From Methylocystis heyeri (GTDB lineage Bacteria; Pseudomonadota; Alphaproteobacteria; Rhizobiales; Beijerinckiaceae): 64,000 bases of DNA. Made by a program: the position numbers and the translations under genes. This document shows, in pieces, positions 28,782 to 36,958 of the stretch. The first letter of the stretch is position 1. Every line of letters starts with the position of its first letter. The stretch covers positions 1,178,001-1,242,000 of the forward strand of contig NZ_CP046052.1 in NCBI RefSeq assembly GCF_004802635.2, written 5' to 3'. Under the pieces are notes generated by a model. It had not been told where the DNA came from, searched no databases, and worked only from the letters and a program-made list of their open reading frames with translations.

Positions 28782-29684
28782 TTACCAGAAGAAGACGCCG
28801 GCGGCGGTCGAGGCGAGGCCGCGGGCCGCTCCCAGCAGAGCGGCGAAGACGCAAGCGAAAATAAAACCGTCGAGCCTGTCCATGACGCCGCCATGACCGG
28901 GAATCAACTGACTCGAATCCTTAACGCCGAAACGGCGCTTGATGGCGCTTTCGGCGAGGTCCCCCACCTGGGATACCGCAGATGCGACGAAGCTTACCAG
29001 AAACACCGCGAAGCTGCTGCTTCCGGCGGGATCGGCGAGACGAGCCACGGCCAGCCCGAGCAAGGCCCCGCTGAAGGCGCCCGTGAGCGTCCCGGACCAT
29101 GTCTTTCCGGCGGAAACGCGCGGCCAGAGCTTGGGTCCGCCGATCAGGCGGCCGCCGAAATAAGCGAAGACGTCGGTGCCCCAGACCACGGCGAAAAGCC
29201 AGGCGATCGAGAGCAGGCCGGCCTGAGGCGAATCGCGCAGGAGACAGACCGATACCAGGAGCGATCCCGCGTAAATCACGCCCGCAGCGGCCCAAAGACG
29301 CCGCCCGGGGCCTGCGACCACGGCGGACGCAGCCGCCGCCAGAACGAGGGCTGCGAGGCCCGGCTGAACCTCTCCGCCGTGAGTCATCGCGGCTGCGACG
29401 GCGAGCCCTGCGCCGCCGAGCGCGACCCTGACGAATCGACGCTCGCCCCCGACGAGCCCCTGCCATTCCCAGTTGATCGCCAGGCTGGCGGTCATCCAGA
29501 ACAGAACGAACCAATCGCCGCCGGCGACCAGCGCCGCCACGGCGAGCGCGACCAGCACTACCGCCGAAATGACGCGAGGTCCGAGATCGGCGAAGCCGCC
29601 CGGTTTTTTTGGTTGCGAGGGCGCTGGGCCGCCGAGTCGCTCCGATATGGGCTCTTCGCCACCAACCCGTCCCGGCTCGTTCAT
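28782..29684 (-). CDS. cdsA: Phosphatidate cytidylyltransferase
   Basis: Makes CDP-diacylglycerol for phospholipid synthesis in the inner membrane, 300 aa, with about eight hydrophobic helices. Seen: the CdsA signature [21 protein letters not shown] followed by VMDRLDG near the C-terminus, and [16 protein letters not shown]. The N-terminus is a hydrophilic 30-residue extension rich in Pro/Gly/Glu. The start overlaps the uppS stop by four bases (ATGA). Confidence 0.95.
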   Translation of the reverse strand: MNEPGRVGGEEPISERLGGPAPSQPKKPGGFADLGPRVISAVVLVALAVAALVAGGDWFVLFWMTASLAINWEWQGLVGGERRFVRVALGGAGLAVAAAMTHGGEVQPGLAALVLAAAASAVVAGPGRRLWAAAGVIYAGSLLVSVCLLRDSPQAGLLSIAWLFAVVWGTDVFAYFGGRLIGGPKLWPRVSAGKTWSGTLTGAFSGALLGLAVARLADPAGSSSFAVFLVSFVASAVSQVGDLAESAIKRRFGVKDSSQLIPGHGGVMDRLDGFIFACVFAALLGAARGLASTAAGVFFW

Positions 29685-30472
29685 GAACCGGTCTTCGCGT
29701 TGCAGGCCACCGGCTCCACGCGGCCGAAGCGCCGGTCACGGTGCGCGTAGTCCTCGATGGCGGCCTTGAAGGCTCCTTCGTCGAAATCCGGCCAGTTGAT
29801 CGGCAGAAAGACGAATTCGGCGTAAGCCGCCTGCCAGAGGAGGAAATTCGAGAGGCGCTGCTCGCCGGATGTCCGGATGATGAGGTCCGGATCGGGAATG
29901 TCGGCCGTGTGCAGATGCGCGGAAATCGCGTCCGTGTCGATGTCGTTCAGGGAAAGGCGCCCGGCTGCGACAGCTTCGGCGATGGCGCGGGCCGCGGCGG
30001 CGATCTCCTGCCTTGCGCCATAATTGAAGGCGACGACCAGGGTCAGTCCGGAGTTGCCTTCCGTGACCTGCTCCGCCTCGCGCAGCAGGGCCGCCACATC
30101 GGCGTCGAGGCCGGCGCGGGCCCCGATGACCCTCACCCGGACGTTGTTGGCGTTGAGTTCAGCGAGATCGTTGCGGATGAATCGATGCAGCAGCCCCATG
30201 AGGCCCTGGACTTCTTCCCGCGGCCTGGACCAGTTCTCGACGGAAAAAGAATAAACCGTGAGATATTGGATTCCTATCCCGATGGCGGCGCGAACGGCGC
30301 GGCGAAGCGCTTCCACGCCGCGGCGATGCCCCTCGAAACGAGGAAGCCCGCGCTTTGCGGCCCAGCGCCCGTTGCCATCCATTATGAGAGCTACGTGGCG
30401 CGGCACAGGGCGCGGACCGGAGTCCGCTTCCTTAGCGGAGCCGCTCAACGCCAGAAAATCGCTTTCCGCCAT
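29681..30472 (-). CDS. uppS: Undecaprenyl diphosphate synthase
   Basis: Cis-prenyltransferase making the C55 lipid carrier, 263 aa. Seen: [20 protein letters not shown] (catalytic Asp32), [36 protein letters not shown] and [27 protein letters not shown] 30472 is chosen by alignment to the family; the longer frame to 30550 has no similarity. Coupled to cdsA. Confidence 0.95.
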   Translation of the reverse strand: MAESDFLALSGSAKEADSGPRPVPRHVALIMDGNGRWAAKRGLPRFEGHRRGVEALRRAVRAAIGIGIQYLTVYSFSVENWSRPREEVQGLMGLLHRFIRNDLAELNANNVRVRVIGARAGLDADVAALLREAEQVTEGNSGLTLVVAFNYGARQEIAAAARAIAEAVAAGRLSLNDIDTDAISAHLHTADIPDPDLIIRTSGEQRLSNFLLWQAAYAEFVFLPINWPDFDEGAFKAAIEDYAHRDRRFGRVEPVACNAKTGS

Positions 30473-30574
30473 TTGCGTGTTCCAAACCGTGATTTCACTA
30501 TCGCAAGGTTGGCGCGACCAAGCCGAAAACCGTCGCAGACTTGACAGCAATCGATCCCGCGCGGGGACCGAGCG

Positions 30575-31135
30575 TCAGATCTGCATGATTTCCTTTTCTT
30601 TGGTCGCAAGCAAGGCGTCTATCTCGTGAATCACGTCGTCGGTCGCTTTTTGAACCTCGACGGCGTGGCGCTTTTCGTCGTCCTCGGGAATGGCGTGATC
30701 CTTCAGCAGCTTCTTCAGGATGTCGATGCCGTCCCTCCGGACATGCCGCACCGCCACCCTGCTCTCCTCCGCATATTTATGCGCCACCTTGACCAGTTCC
30801 TTGCGTCGCTGTTCGTTCAGTTCGGGGGTGCGGATGCGGAGCGTCTGGCCTTCCACATTGGGGTTGAGGCCGAGGTTGGAGTCGCGGATGGCCCGTTCGA
30901 CAGCGCCCACCAGGGCCTTGTCCCACACCTGGACCGCGATGAGGCGAGGCTCTGGAACGCTGATGGTCGCGACCTGATTGAGCGGCGTATGTTGTCCATA
31001 GGCGTCCACATGTATCGGCTCGACCAGGGACGCCGAAGCTCGACCGGTGCGCAGACCGCCCAATTCATGTTTCAGTGTGGCCACGGCGCCCTGCATGCGG
31101 CGCTTCAGCTCGGCGAGATCGAACGTCTGACTCAT
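30575..31135 (-). CDS. frr: Ribosome recycling factor
   Basis: Splits post-termination ribosomes with EF-G; 186 aa, standard. Seen: the three-helix bundle plus small barrel, with [38 protein letters not shown], and [11 protein letters not shown]-type block (here [11 protein letters not shown]) followed by [11 protein letters not shown]. Between pyrH and uppS as in most proteobacteria. Confidence 0.97.
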   Translation of the reverse strand: MSQTFDLAELKRRMQGAVATLKHELGGLRTGRASASLVEPIHVDAYGQHTPLNQVATISVPEPRLIAVQVWDKALVGAVERAIRDSNLGLNPNVEGQTLRIRTPELNEQRRKELVKVAHKYAEESRVAVRHVRRDGIDILKKLLKDHAIPEDDEKRHAVEVQKATDDVIHEIDALLATKEKEIMQI

Positions 31136-31247
31136 GATGGCGTCTACCTATGGCGTCTGGTTTTCCGAATCCGGCGAACAATAATCGATACGCCGGCGAC
31201 ATTCATGATTTTTCCGAAGGGACCGGCCCGCGCTACGTCAGCCGGCG

Positions 31248-31976
31248 CTACGGAGCCACATAAGTGGCCCGGCCCGCACCCATCAAAATCGCGGTAATCG
31301 CCTTTTCCTCGCGAATGGAGAAGACGACGATGGGGAGCCCGTTTTCCCTTGCGAGCGCGAAGGCGGCCGTGTCCATCACGGCCAGATTCCTGGCTATGGC
31401 TTCGTCGTGCGTCAGCACGTCATATCGCCGCGCAGCGGGATCGCGCTTGGGATCGGCGGTGTAGACGCCGTCGACCTGGGTGGCCTTGAGGACCGCGTCA
31501 GCCGATAATTCGGCGGCGCGGAGAGCGGCTCCCGTGTCCGTGGTGAAGAACGGATTGCCGGTGCCTCCGGCGCAGATCACCACCCTGCCCTTGGCGAGGT
31601 GATGCAACGCGGCGCGCCTCGAATAGGATTCGCAGAGCGAGGGCATGGGAACTGCGGACAATGCGCGAGCCTGGCGCCCCTGCGCCTCGATCGCCTGTTC
31701 GAGGGCGAGGCCGTTCATGACGGTCGCCAGCATTCCGATCGAATCGGCGCGAGCGCGCTCGATTCCCTTGTCGGCTCCCTGGATGCCCCGGAAGAAATTC
31801 CCTCCGCCGACCACGACGGCGATTTCGACGCCTGTAGCGGCGGCTGAAGCGAGATCGCCGGCGATGCGCGCGAGGGTCGGGGCGTCGAGCCCGTTCCGGC
31901 CCTCGCCCATCAACGCCTCGCCGGACAGCTTGACGACCACTCGCTTCCAACGGTTCGCTGGCATTGCGTTCGTCAT
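31248..31976 (-). CDS. pyrH: UMP kinase
   Basis: Phosphorylates UMP to UDP; hexameric amino-acid-kinase fold, 242 aa. Seen: RVVVKLSGEALMG, VVVGGGNFFRG, CAGGTGNPFFTTDTGAALRAAE and KATQVDGVYTADP. ATG 31976 has AGAGGA upstream; the ATG at 32018 is in frame but lacks support. It is preceded by the tsf terminator, so it may have its own promoter. Confidence 0.96.
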   Translation of the reverse strand: MTNAMPANRWKRVVVKLSGEALMGEGRNGLDAPTLARIAGDLASAAATGVEIAVVVGGGNFFRGIQGADKGIERARADSIGMLATVMNGLALEQAIEAQGRQARALSAVPMPSLCESYSRRAALHHLAKGRVVICAGGTGNPFFTTDTGAALRAAELSADAVLKATQVDGVYTADPKRDPAARRYDVLTHDEAIARNLAVMDTAAFALARENGLPIVVFSIREEKAITAILMGAGRATYVAP

Positions 31977-32026
31977 CCCGTCCTCTTTCGATCGAGCGCC
32001 AATTAAACTTGCTCGCATGTCTTACA

Positions 32027-32065
32027 AAACGACACGCCCGGACCGCAAGCGGCGCCGGGCGTGTC
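32027..32065 (-). terminator. Terminator between tsf and pyrH
   Basis: Perfect 11-bp arms GACACGCCCGG (32031-32041) and CCGGGCGTGTC (32055-32065). On the minus strand it is followed by GTTTTG, a short T-run. It probably terminates or attenuates rpsB-tsf transcription before pyrH. Confidence 0.75.
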
Positions 32066-32098
32066 CAAGCGACTATAATCGGCGGCCGCGATCGCGGA

Positions 32099-33025
32099 TC
32101 AGCCCTTGACGGCGGCGGCGACCTCGGCGGCGAAATCGCCGGTAGCCTTCTCGATCCCCTCGCCCAGAGCGTAACGGACGAAGCCCTTGAGCGCGATCGG
32201 CGCGCCGGCCTTGCCCTCGGTTTCCTTGATCGCCTGAGCCACGGTCTTGCCGGCATGGTCGGGATGGTTGGAGACCTGCTCGGGCAGAAGAACTTCCTTG
32301 TAATAGGTCTTCAGGCCCGATTCGATGATCTTCTCCAGCACGTTGGCCGGCTTGCCCGCGTTCTTCTCGGCGAGCAGGTTCTTCTCGCGCTCGACCGTGG
32401 CGGCGTCGAGATCGGCGGCCGTCATCGCCAGCGGATTGGCGGAGGCCACATGCATGGCCAGCTGGCGGGCCAGGGCCGCGAGCACGTCCTTGTCGCCGGT
32501 CGACTCGAGAGCGACGATCACGGCGATCTTGCCGAGGCCGTCGGAAATCTGGGTGTGCACATAGCGGCCGACGACGCCGTCGTTCACCGACAGGCCGGCG
32601 ACGCGGCGCAGCGTGAGGTTCTCGCCGATATTGGCGATGGCGGTGGTCACGGCCTCGGAGACCGAGCCGCCGGTGGGATAGCTTTCCGAACCCAGAGCCT
32701 CGATGTCGGACTTGCCGCTGGCGAGAGCGACCTGCGCGATGTTGCGCACGAGCTTCTGGAAGTCGTCGTTGCGGGCGACGAAGTCGGTTTCCGAATTGAC
32801 TTCGACGACGACGCCGGCCTTGTCGCCGATCAGCGCCGCAACCAGACCCTCGGCGGCGACGCGGCCGGCCTTTTTGGCCGCCTTGGACAGGCCTTTCTTA
32901 CGCAGCCAGTCGACGGCGGCTTCCATCTCGCCATTGCACTCGGCCAGCGCCGTTTTGCAATCCATCATGCCGGCGCCGGTGCTTTCGCGCAGTTCCTTGA
33001 CGAGAGCGGCGGTAATCGTGGCCAT
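32099..33025 (-). CDS. tsf: Elongation factor Ts
   Basis: Guanine exchange factor for EF-Tu, 308 aa. Seen: [27 protein letters not shown] (split here: [16 protein letters not shown] then [11 protein letters not shown]), the [17 protein letters not shown] signature and the core dimerisation region. Start at ATG 33025; a second ATG two codons upstream is possible. Follows rpsB after a hairpin terminator. Confidence 0.97.
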   Translation of the reverse strand: MATITAALVKELRESTGAGMMDCKTALAECNGEMEAAVDWLRKKGLSKAAKKAGRVAAEGLVAALIGDKAGVVVEVNSETDFVARNDDFQKLVRNIAQVALASGKSDIEALGSESYPTGGSVSEAVTTAIANIGENLTLRRVAGLSVNDGVVGRYVHTQISDGLGKIAVIVALESTGDKDVLAALARQLAMHVASANPLAMTAADLDAATVEREKNLLAEKNAGKPANVLEKIIESGLKTYYKEVLLPEQVSNHPDHAGKTVAQAIKETEGKAGAPIALKGFVRYALGEGIEKATGDFAAEVAAAVKG

Positions 33026-33135
33026 GGGCAAATTCCTTTATCTGCTTGACGCCCGACGAGCGAACCATCGCTCCGTAGCGGCGCATTTTTCGGAGGCGGC
33101 TGAGCCGGAGCCGGCCGCCTCGGCGGACTTTCTTG

Positions 33136-33171
33136 AAAAGAGCGCCGGCCCAAGCCGGACCGGCGCTCTTT
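33136..33171 (-). terminator. Terminator/attenuator between rpsB and tsf
   Basis: Perfect 12-bp arms AAAGAGCGCCGG (33137-33148) and CCGGCGCTCTTT (33160-33171) with T4 at the end on the minus strand. It sits 43 bases after the rpsB stop and would uncouple ribosomal protein S2 from EF-Ts levels. Confidence 0.8.
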
Positions 33172-33213
33172 CACCATTGGTCAGGACGCAGTCTTGCGCC
33201 CTTGAAACGCTGC

Positions 33214-34224
33214 TCAGGCAGAAGCGAGGCTACGCGCCTGCTCGACCCAGGCGTCGCGGCCGATGCGACCGCCCAGCTTGAGGTCGGAATCGAGCTTGGC
33301 CGCTTCGTCGACGGTCAGAGCGGCGATCTGCCAATAATGGAACACGCCGCCGTCGTTCAGCTTCTTCACGATCTGCGGGCCGACGCCCGGCAGCTTGGCG
33401 AGGTCGTCGGGCGCGCCGCGCGGAGCCGCGAGCAACTCGAAGACTTCGGCGGGGACTTCCACCGCGCCCTCGCCGGCCAGCGCAGCCTCGGCGGGCGGAG
33501 CTTCAGCCTCGCCGAAATCCACCCCCGCGGCGCCCTGGCTGCGCGAGATGCCGTCGATGGCGGCGCGGGCGATGAGATCGCAGTAAAGGGCGATCGCCCG
33601 TCCCGCGTCGTCGTTGCCCGGGATCGGATAGGTCACGCCGTCCGGATCGCAGTTGGTGTCGAGAATGGCGACCACCGGAATCTTGAGGCGGTTCGCCTCT
33701 TTGATCGCGAGGGCTTCCTTATTGGTGTCGATGACGAAGATCAGGTCGGGCGTGCCGCCCATGTCCTTGATGCCGCCGAGCGCCGTTTCGAGCTTGTCGC
33801 GCTCGCGCGTGAGCAGGAGACGTTCTTTCTTGGTGACGCCCGAAGCCCCGGCGCCGAGCATTTCGTCGAGCTTGCGGAGCCGCTGGATCGAGCCGGAAAT
33901 CGTCTTCCAGTTGGTCAGCGTGCCGCCCAGCCAACGGGAGTTGATGTAATACTGAGCGCTGCGCCTCGCCGCGTCGGCGATCTGCTCCTGAGCCTGCCGC
34001 TTGGTTCCGACCAGCAGAACGCGACCGCCCTTGGCCACGGTGTCGGAAATAGCCTTGAGAGCCTGATGCAGCAGGGGAACGGTCTGCGCGAGGTCGACGA
34101 TGTGGATGTTGTTGCGCGCGCCGAAAATATAGGGCGCCATTTTGGGGTTCCAGCGGTGCGACTGGTGACCGAAATGAGCGCCGGCTTCGAGCAGTCCGCG
34201 CATGGTGAAATCAGGAAGCGCCAT
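33214..34224 (-). CDS. rpsB: 30S ribosomal protein S2
   Basis: Small-subunit ribosomal protein, 336 aa. Seen: [27 protein letters not shown] (as [20 protein letters not shown] then QSHRWNP), [27 protein letters not shown] and [13 protein letters not shown]. Beyond the normal end (about residue 240) is a C-terminal extension with a helix-hairpin-helix-like segment ([19 protein letters not shown]), which is a known feature of S2 in Hyphomicrobiales and not a fusion artefact. Confidence 0.97.
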   Translation of the reverse strand: MALPDFTMRGLLEAGAHFGHQSHRWNPKMAPYIFGARNNIHIVDLAQTVPLLHQALKAISDTVAKGGRVLLVGTKRQAQEQIADAARRSAQYYINSRWLGGTLTNWKTISGSIQRLRKLDEMLGAGASGVTKKERLLLTRERDKLETALGGIKDMGGTPDLIFVIDTNKEALAIKEANRLKIPVVAILDTNCDPDGVTYPIPGNDDAGRAIALYCDLIARAAIDGISRSQGAAGVDFGEAEAPPAEAALAGEGAVEVPAEVFELLAAPRGAPDDLAKLPGVGPQIVKKLNDGGVFHYWQIAALTVDEAAKLDSDLKLGGRIGRDAWVEQARSLASA

Positions 34225-34531
34225 TTTTTTGTTCTCCGGTTGGACCTCGGCGAAAGCAATTTGCGGCCGGAAATCCGGCCACCGGAACGACGCCTTGAAA
34301 CAGCCGCCGTTTAGACTCTCGCCTGTGGGATGGGGGCTCTATATGTCAGACCTCGCCCAAGAGCAAGGGCGCCCTGGGGGCGCAGCGGCGAAATTGAACG
34401 CAGGCCGGCGAAGCTTTGCCGTCCGCCGCCGGCGGTCCCAATCTATGCGACGACCCGTCATCTGTTGCAACGCCGCAAAATTCCGAGAATAGTAATGCAT
34501 TGAATTTGAGAGCCCGGGAAGGGAGAGTTTC
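34225..34531. other. Divergent upstream region of rpsB and the DUF1254 gene
   Basis: About 307 bases. It should hold the rpsB promoter and leader on one strand and the DUF1254 promoter on the other. I see no clear -35/-10 pair and no open frame; a good ribosome site (GGGAGAG) precedes the ATG at 34532. Confidence 0.5.
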
Positions 34532-36043
34532 ATGAAGCACGGAAGGTCGTTGATTGTAGCGGCCACGCTCGCGGCAGCGAGCTGGTCTGTCGCGCAAGGC
34601 GCTGAAAGCCCAAAATATTCAGCAAAAGTCCCGCCTTCTGTCGAAACGCCCGACACCTTCAAGACGCGTGTCGGAACGCTGAAATTCAAGGACGGCGCTC
34701 CAGACGCGAAAACGGCGGAGCTGGCCTATGACCAGCTCGATTACAGCCGCGGAATCGAGGCGTTCCTTCAAGGCATTCCCGCAACTTCCATTTATGCGGC
34801 GTGCCGGGGCCTCGACGAAGCCGGAGTCAAGGAAAACAAGGTGTTCGGCGTCACCGAAGAACTGATGGACGCGCGATCGCTGTTTCTCACGCCCAACACC
34901 ACGACCGTCTATGTATTCACCTGCGTCAATCTCAATGACGGACCGATCGTCGTCGAGATCCCGCCGGGCGTTCTCGGACCGGTGGACGACGCCTATTTCC
35001 GCTGGGTGACCGATGTCGGCCTCACGGGGCCCGACCAGGGCCGCGGAGGCAGATATCTCTTCGTTCCCCCGGAATATAAAGGCGAACTGCCTCCCTTTGG
35101 TTTCTTCGTCGCCAAGCCGAAAACCAACCGTTCGATCATCTTCTTCCGGGCGTTCGTTCGGGACGGCGACATCGCCGCGGCGGTCAAGGGCGTAAAGGAG
35201 AACGCGCGGATTTATCCGCTCGCGGCGGCCCAGAACCCGCCGGAGACCCCCTTCGTCGACACCTCGGGCAAACAGTTCAACACGATCAGCGCAAACAACT
35301 TCGATTTCTATAAGGAACTCGACGCGGTGGTGCAAAACGAGCCCGCCGATTTCGTTTCTCCCGAAACCGTCGGGCTGTTCGCGGCGATCGGCATCAAGAA
35401 GGGGCAGAGCTTCGAGCCGAACGCCCGGCTGAAGAATATTCTCACGGAGGCTGTTGCGGTCGGCAATGCGGCGGCTCGCTCCCTGCTTTGGGCGCCGAGG
35501 GACAAGCGCGTCGCGGTCTATCCCGATCGCCAATGGATCAATCCATTCGTCGGGGGAAGCTATCTGTTCCTGGACGGAGCCGAGCGCATGCTCGACGTGG
35601 AAGCCAGCTTCTTCTACTACGCCACCGGAATAACGCCGGCCATGACCGAGGCGAGGCCCGGGACCGGGTCGGCCTACGCCGGCGCGTTCCGCGACGCCAA
35701 GGGCCAATATCTGGACGGAAGCAAGACCTATAAGATTACCTTGCCGGCCCCGGTTCCGGCCAAGGCGTTCTGGGCGCTGACGGTCTACAGCAACCAGACG
35801 CGGTCTCTCCTGGAAACGGATCAGAAGACTGCCGGCCTCGATAGCCTGGCCAAGGATCTGGAGACTGGCTCCGACGGCTCGGTCACGGTTTGGTTCGGAC
35901 CCAAGCCGCCCAAAGGTCACGAGCGCAACTGGATACAGACCGTGCCGGGCAAAGGCTGGAATGTGCTCTTGCGCCTCTACGGTCCGCTGGAGCCCTGGTT
36001 CGACAAGAGCTGGAAGCCCGGAGACGTCGAGCGCGTCGACTAG
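34532..36043 (+). CDS. Secreted DUF1254/DUF1214 domain protein
   Basis: A 503-aa exported protein of unknown function. Seen: a signal peptide (residues 1-23, ending AQGAES), an N-terminal DUF1254 domain (about 45-180, with TPNTTTVYVFTCVNLNDGPIV-like core, here split as TPNTTTVY and NLNDGPIVVEIPPG) and a C-terminal DUF1214 domain (about 370-495, with LPAPVPAKAFWALTVYSNQT and GKGWNVLLRLYGPLEPW). Such proteins are frequent in bacteria and often labelled 'exported protein'; no enzyme activity is established. It stands alone as the only plus-strand gene in this stretch. Confidence 0.9.
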   Translation: MKHGRSLIVAATLAAASWSVAQGAESPKYSAKVPPSVETPDTFKTRVGTLKFKDGAPDAKTAELAYDQLDYSRGIEAFLQGIPATSIYAACRGLDEAGVKENKVFGVTEELMDARSLFLTPNTTTVYVFTCVNLNDGPIVVEIPPGVLGPVDDAYFRWVTDVGLTGPDQGRGGRYLFVPPEYKGELPPFGFFVAKPKTNRSIIFFRAFVRDGDIAAAVKGVKENARIYPLAAAQNPPETPFVDTSGKQFNTISANNFDFYKELDAVVQNEPADFVSPETVGLFAAIGIKKGQSFEPNARLKNILTEAVAVGNAAARSLLWAPRDKRVAVYPDRQWINPFVGGSYLFLDGAERMLDVEASFFYYATGITPAMTEARPGTGSAYAGAFRDAKGQYLDGSKTYKITLPAPVPAKAFWALTVYSNQTRSLLETDQKTAGLDSLAKDLETGSDGSVTVWFGPKPPKGHERNWIQTVPGKGWNVLLRLYGPLEPWFDKSWKPGDVERVD

Positions 36044-36079
36044 GGCCTGTGGAACGGACCGAGTTTCGGCCGCGCAGGC

Positions 36080-36853
36080 TCAAGCCTGCGCGCGTCTCGG
36101 ATAATGCGCTTCCAGCCCTTTGGGCGAAGCTTCCTCGGGCGCGGGCGCGGCCGGTGCGTCGGAATATGCTGCCCGCACCCGCTTCTCGTCGGCGTCGATC
36201 CGCTGCAAATCCTGGCGCACCACCAGAATGAAGGCGACGAAAGCGCAAAGGGACAAAGCTGCGACGGCCCAGTCGACGCCCGTCAATCCCAAAACTCGGG
36301 CGTGGAGAACCCGCCAGTCGCCGAGTTGCGCCAGCGTCGGCCAGAGGGCCAGCATGGCGCGGAACTCGGTCGAGCCAAGGCCGGCGTAGGAGAGCCGGTG
36401 CACGCCTTCCACAGTGATGCGGAGATAAGTGTAGGAACTCAACAGCAGATAGAGCGACAGCAGCATCAGCGCCGAGGTCAGGGTCAGATAGGGAGACAGG
36501 CCGAGCCCCACCACCATCGCGGTCTGGGCGAGCAGATCGCATGAATGCTCGAACAGAAATCCCTGCGGACGCTGATGCAGCCTGCGTACGCGCGCAAGCA
36601 GGCTGTCGGCGGAATCGCCGAACCAGCTTATCGCGATTCCCGCCAGGGCCAGCGGCAGAAACTTGGGCGAGACGTTGCAAAGGACAAAGGAGACGCCCGC
36701 AATCAGCCCGCCGACCACCGCGATCAGGGTCAGGTCCGCCGGTTTGGCCGCCCTCGGAAGCAGACGAACCAGACGCTGGAGCACAATGCGCTCGGGCCGG
36801 GCCAGCAGACTATGGTTCAATGTCTTATCCGCCAATGCGCTTCTCCTTTTCAC
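36080..36853 (-). CDS. CDP-alcohol phosphatidyltransferase family protein
   Basis: Membrane enzyme of the CDP-OH family, 257 aa, with five or six helices. The family motif DxxDGxxAR(x8)GxxxDxxxD is recognisable as Asp80, Asp83, Ser84 (in place of Gly), Ala87-Arg88, Gly98, Glu102 (in place of the third Asp) and Asp106. The first two metal ligands and the general-base Asp remain, so activity is possible but altered. Its substrate is unknown. It is the last gene of the polysaccharide-type cluster read leftwards. Confidence 0.8.
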   Translation of the reverse strand: MKRRSALADKTLNHSLLARPERIVLQRLVRLLPRAAKPADLTLIAVVGGLIAGVSFVLCNVSPKFLPLALAGIAISWFGDSADSLLARVRRLHQRPQGFLFEHSCDLLAQTAMVVGLGLSPYLTLTSALMLLSLYLLLSSYTYLRITVEGVHRLSYAGLGSTEFRAMLALWPTLAQLGDWRVLHARVLGLTGVDWAVAALSLCAFVAFILVVRQDLQRIDADEKRVRAAYSDAPAAPAPEEASPKGLEAHYPRRAQA

Positions 36854-36958
36854 CTGAAACCCTTGCCGGATCTGGCCCGCCGGGGTTGATCAGAGAAAGC
36901 CTCGCGATTTAGCCGCCCGCGTCCAGGATCAGATTGGACCAATCGGACTAACTACTTC

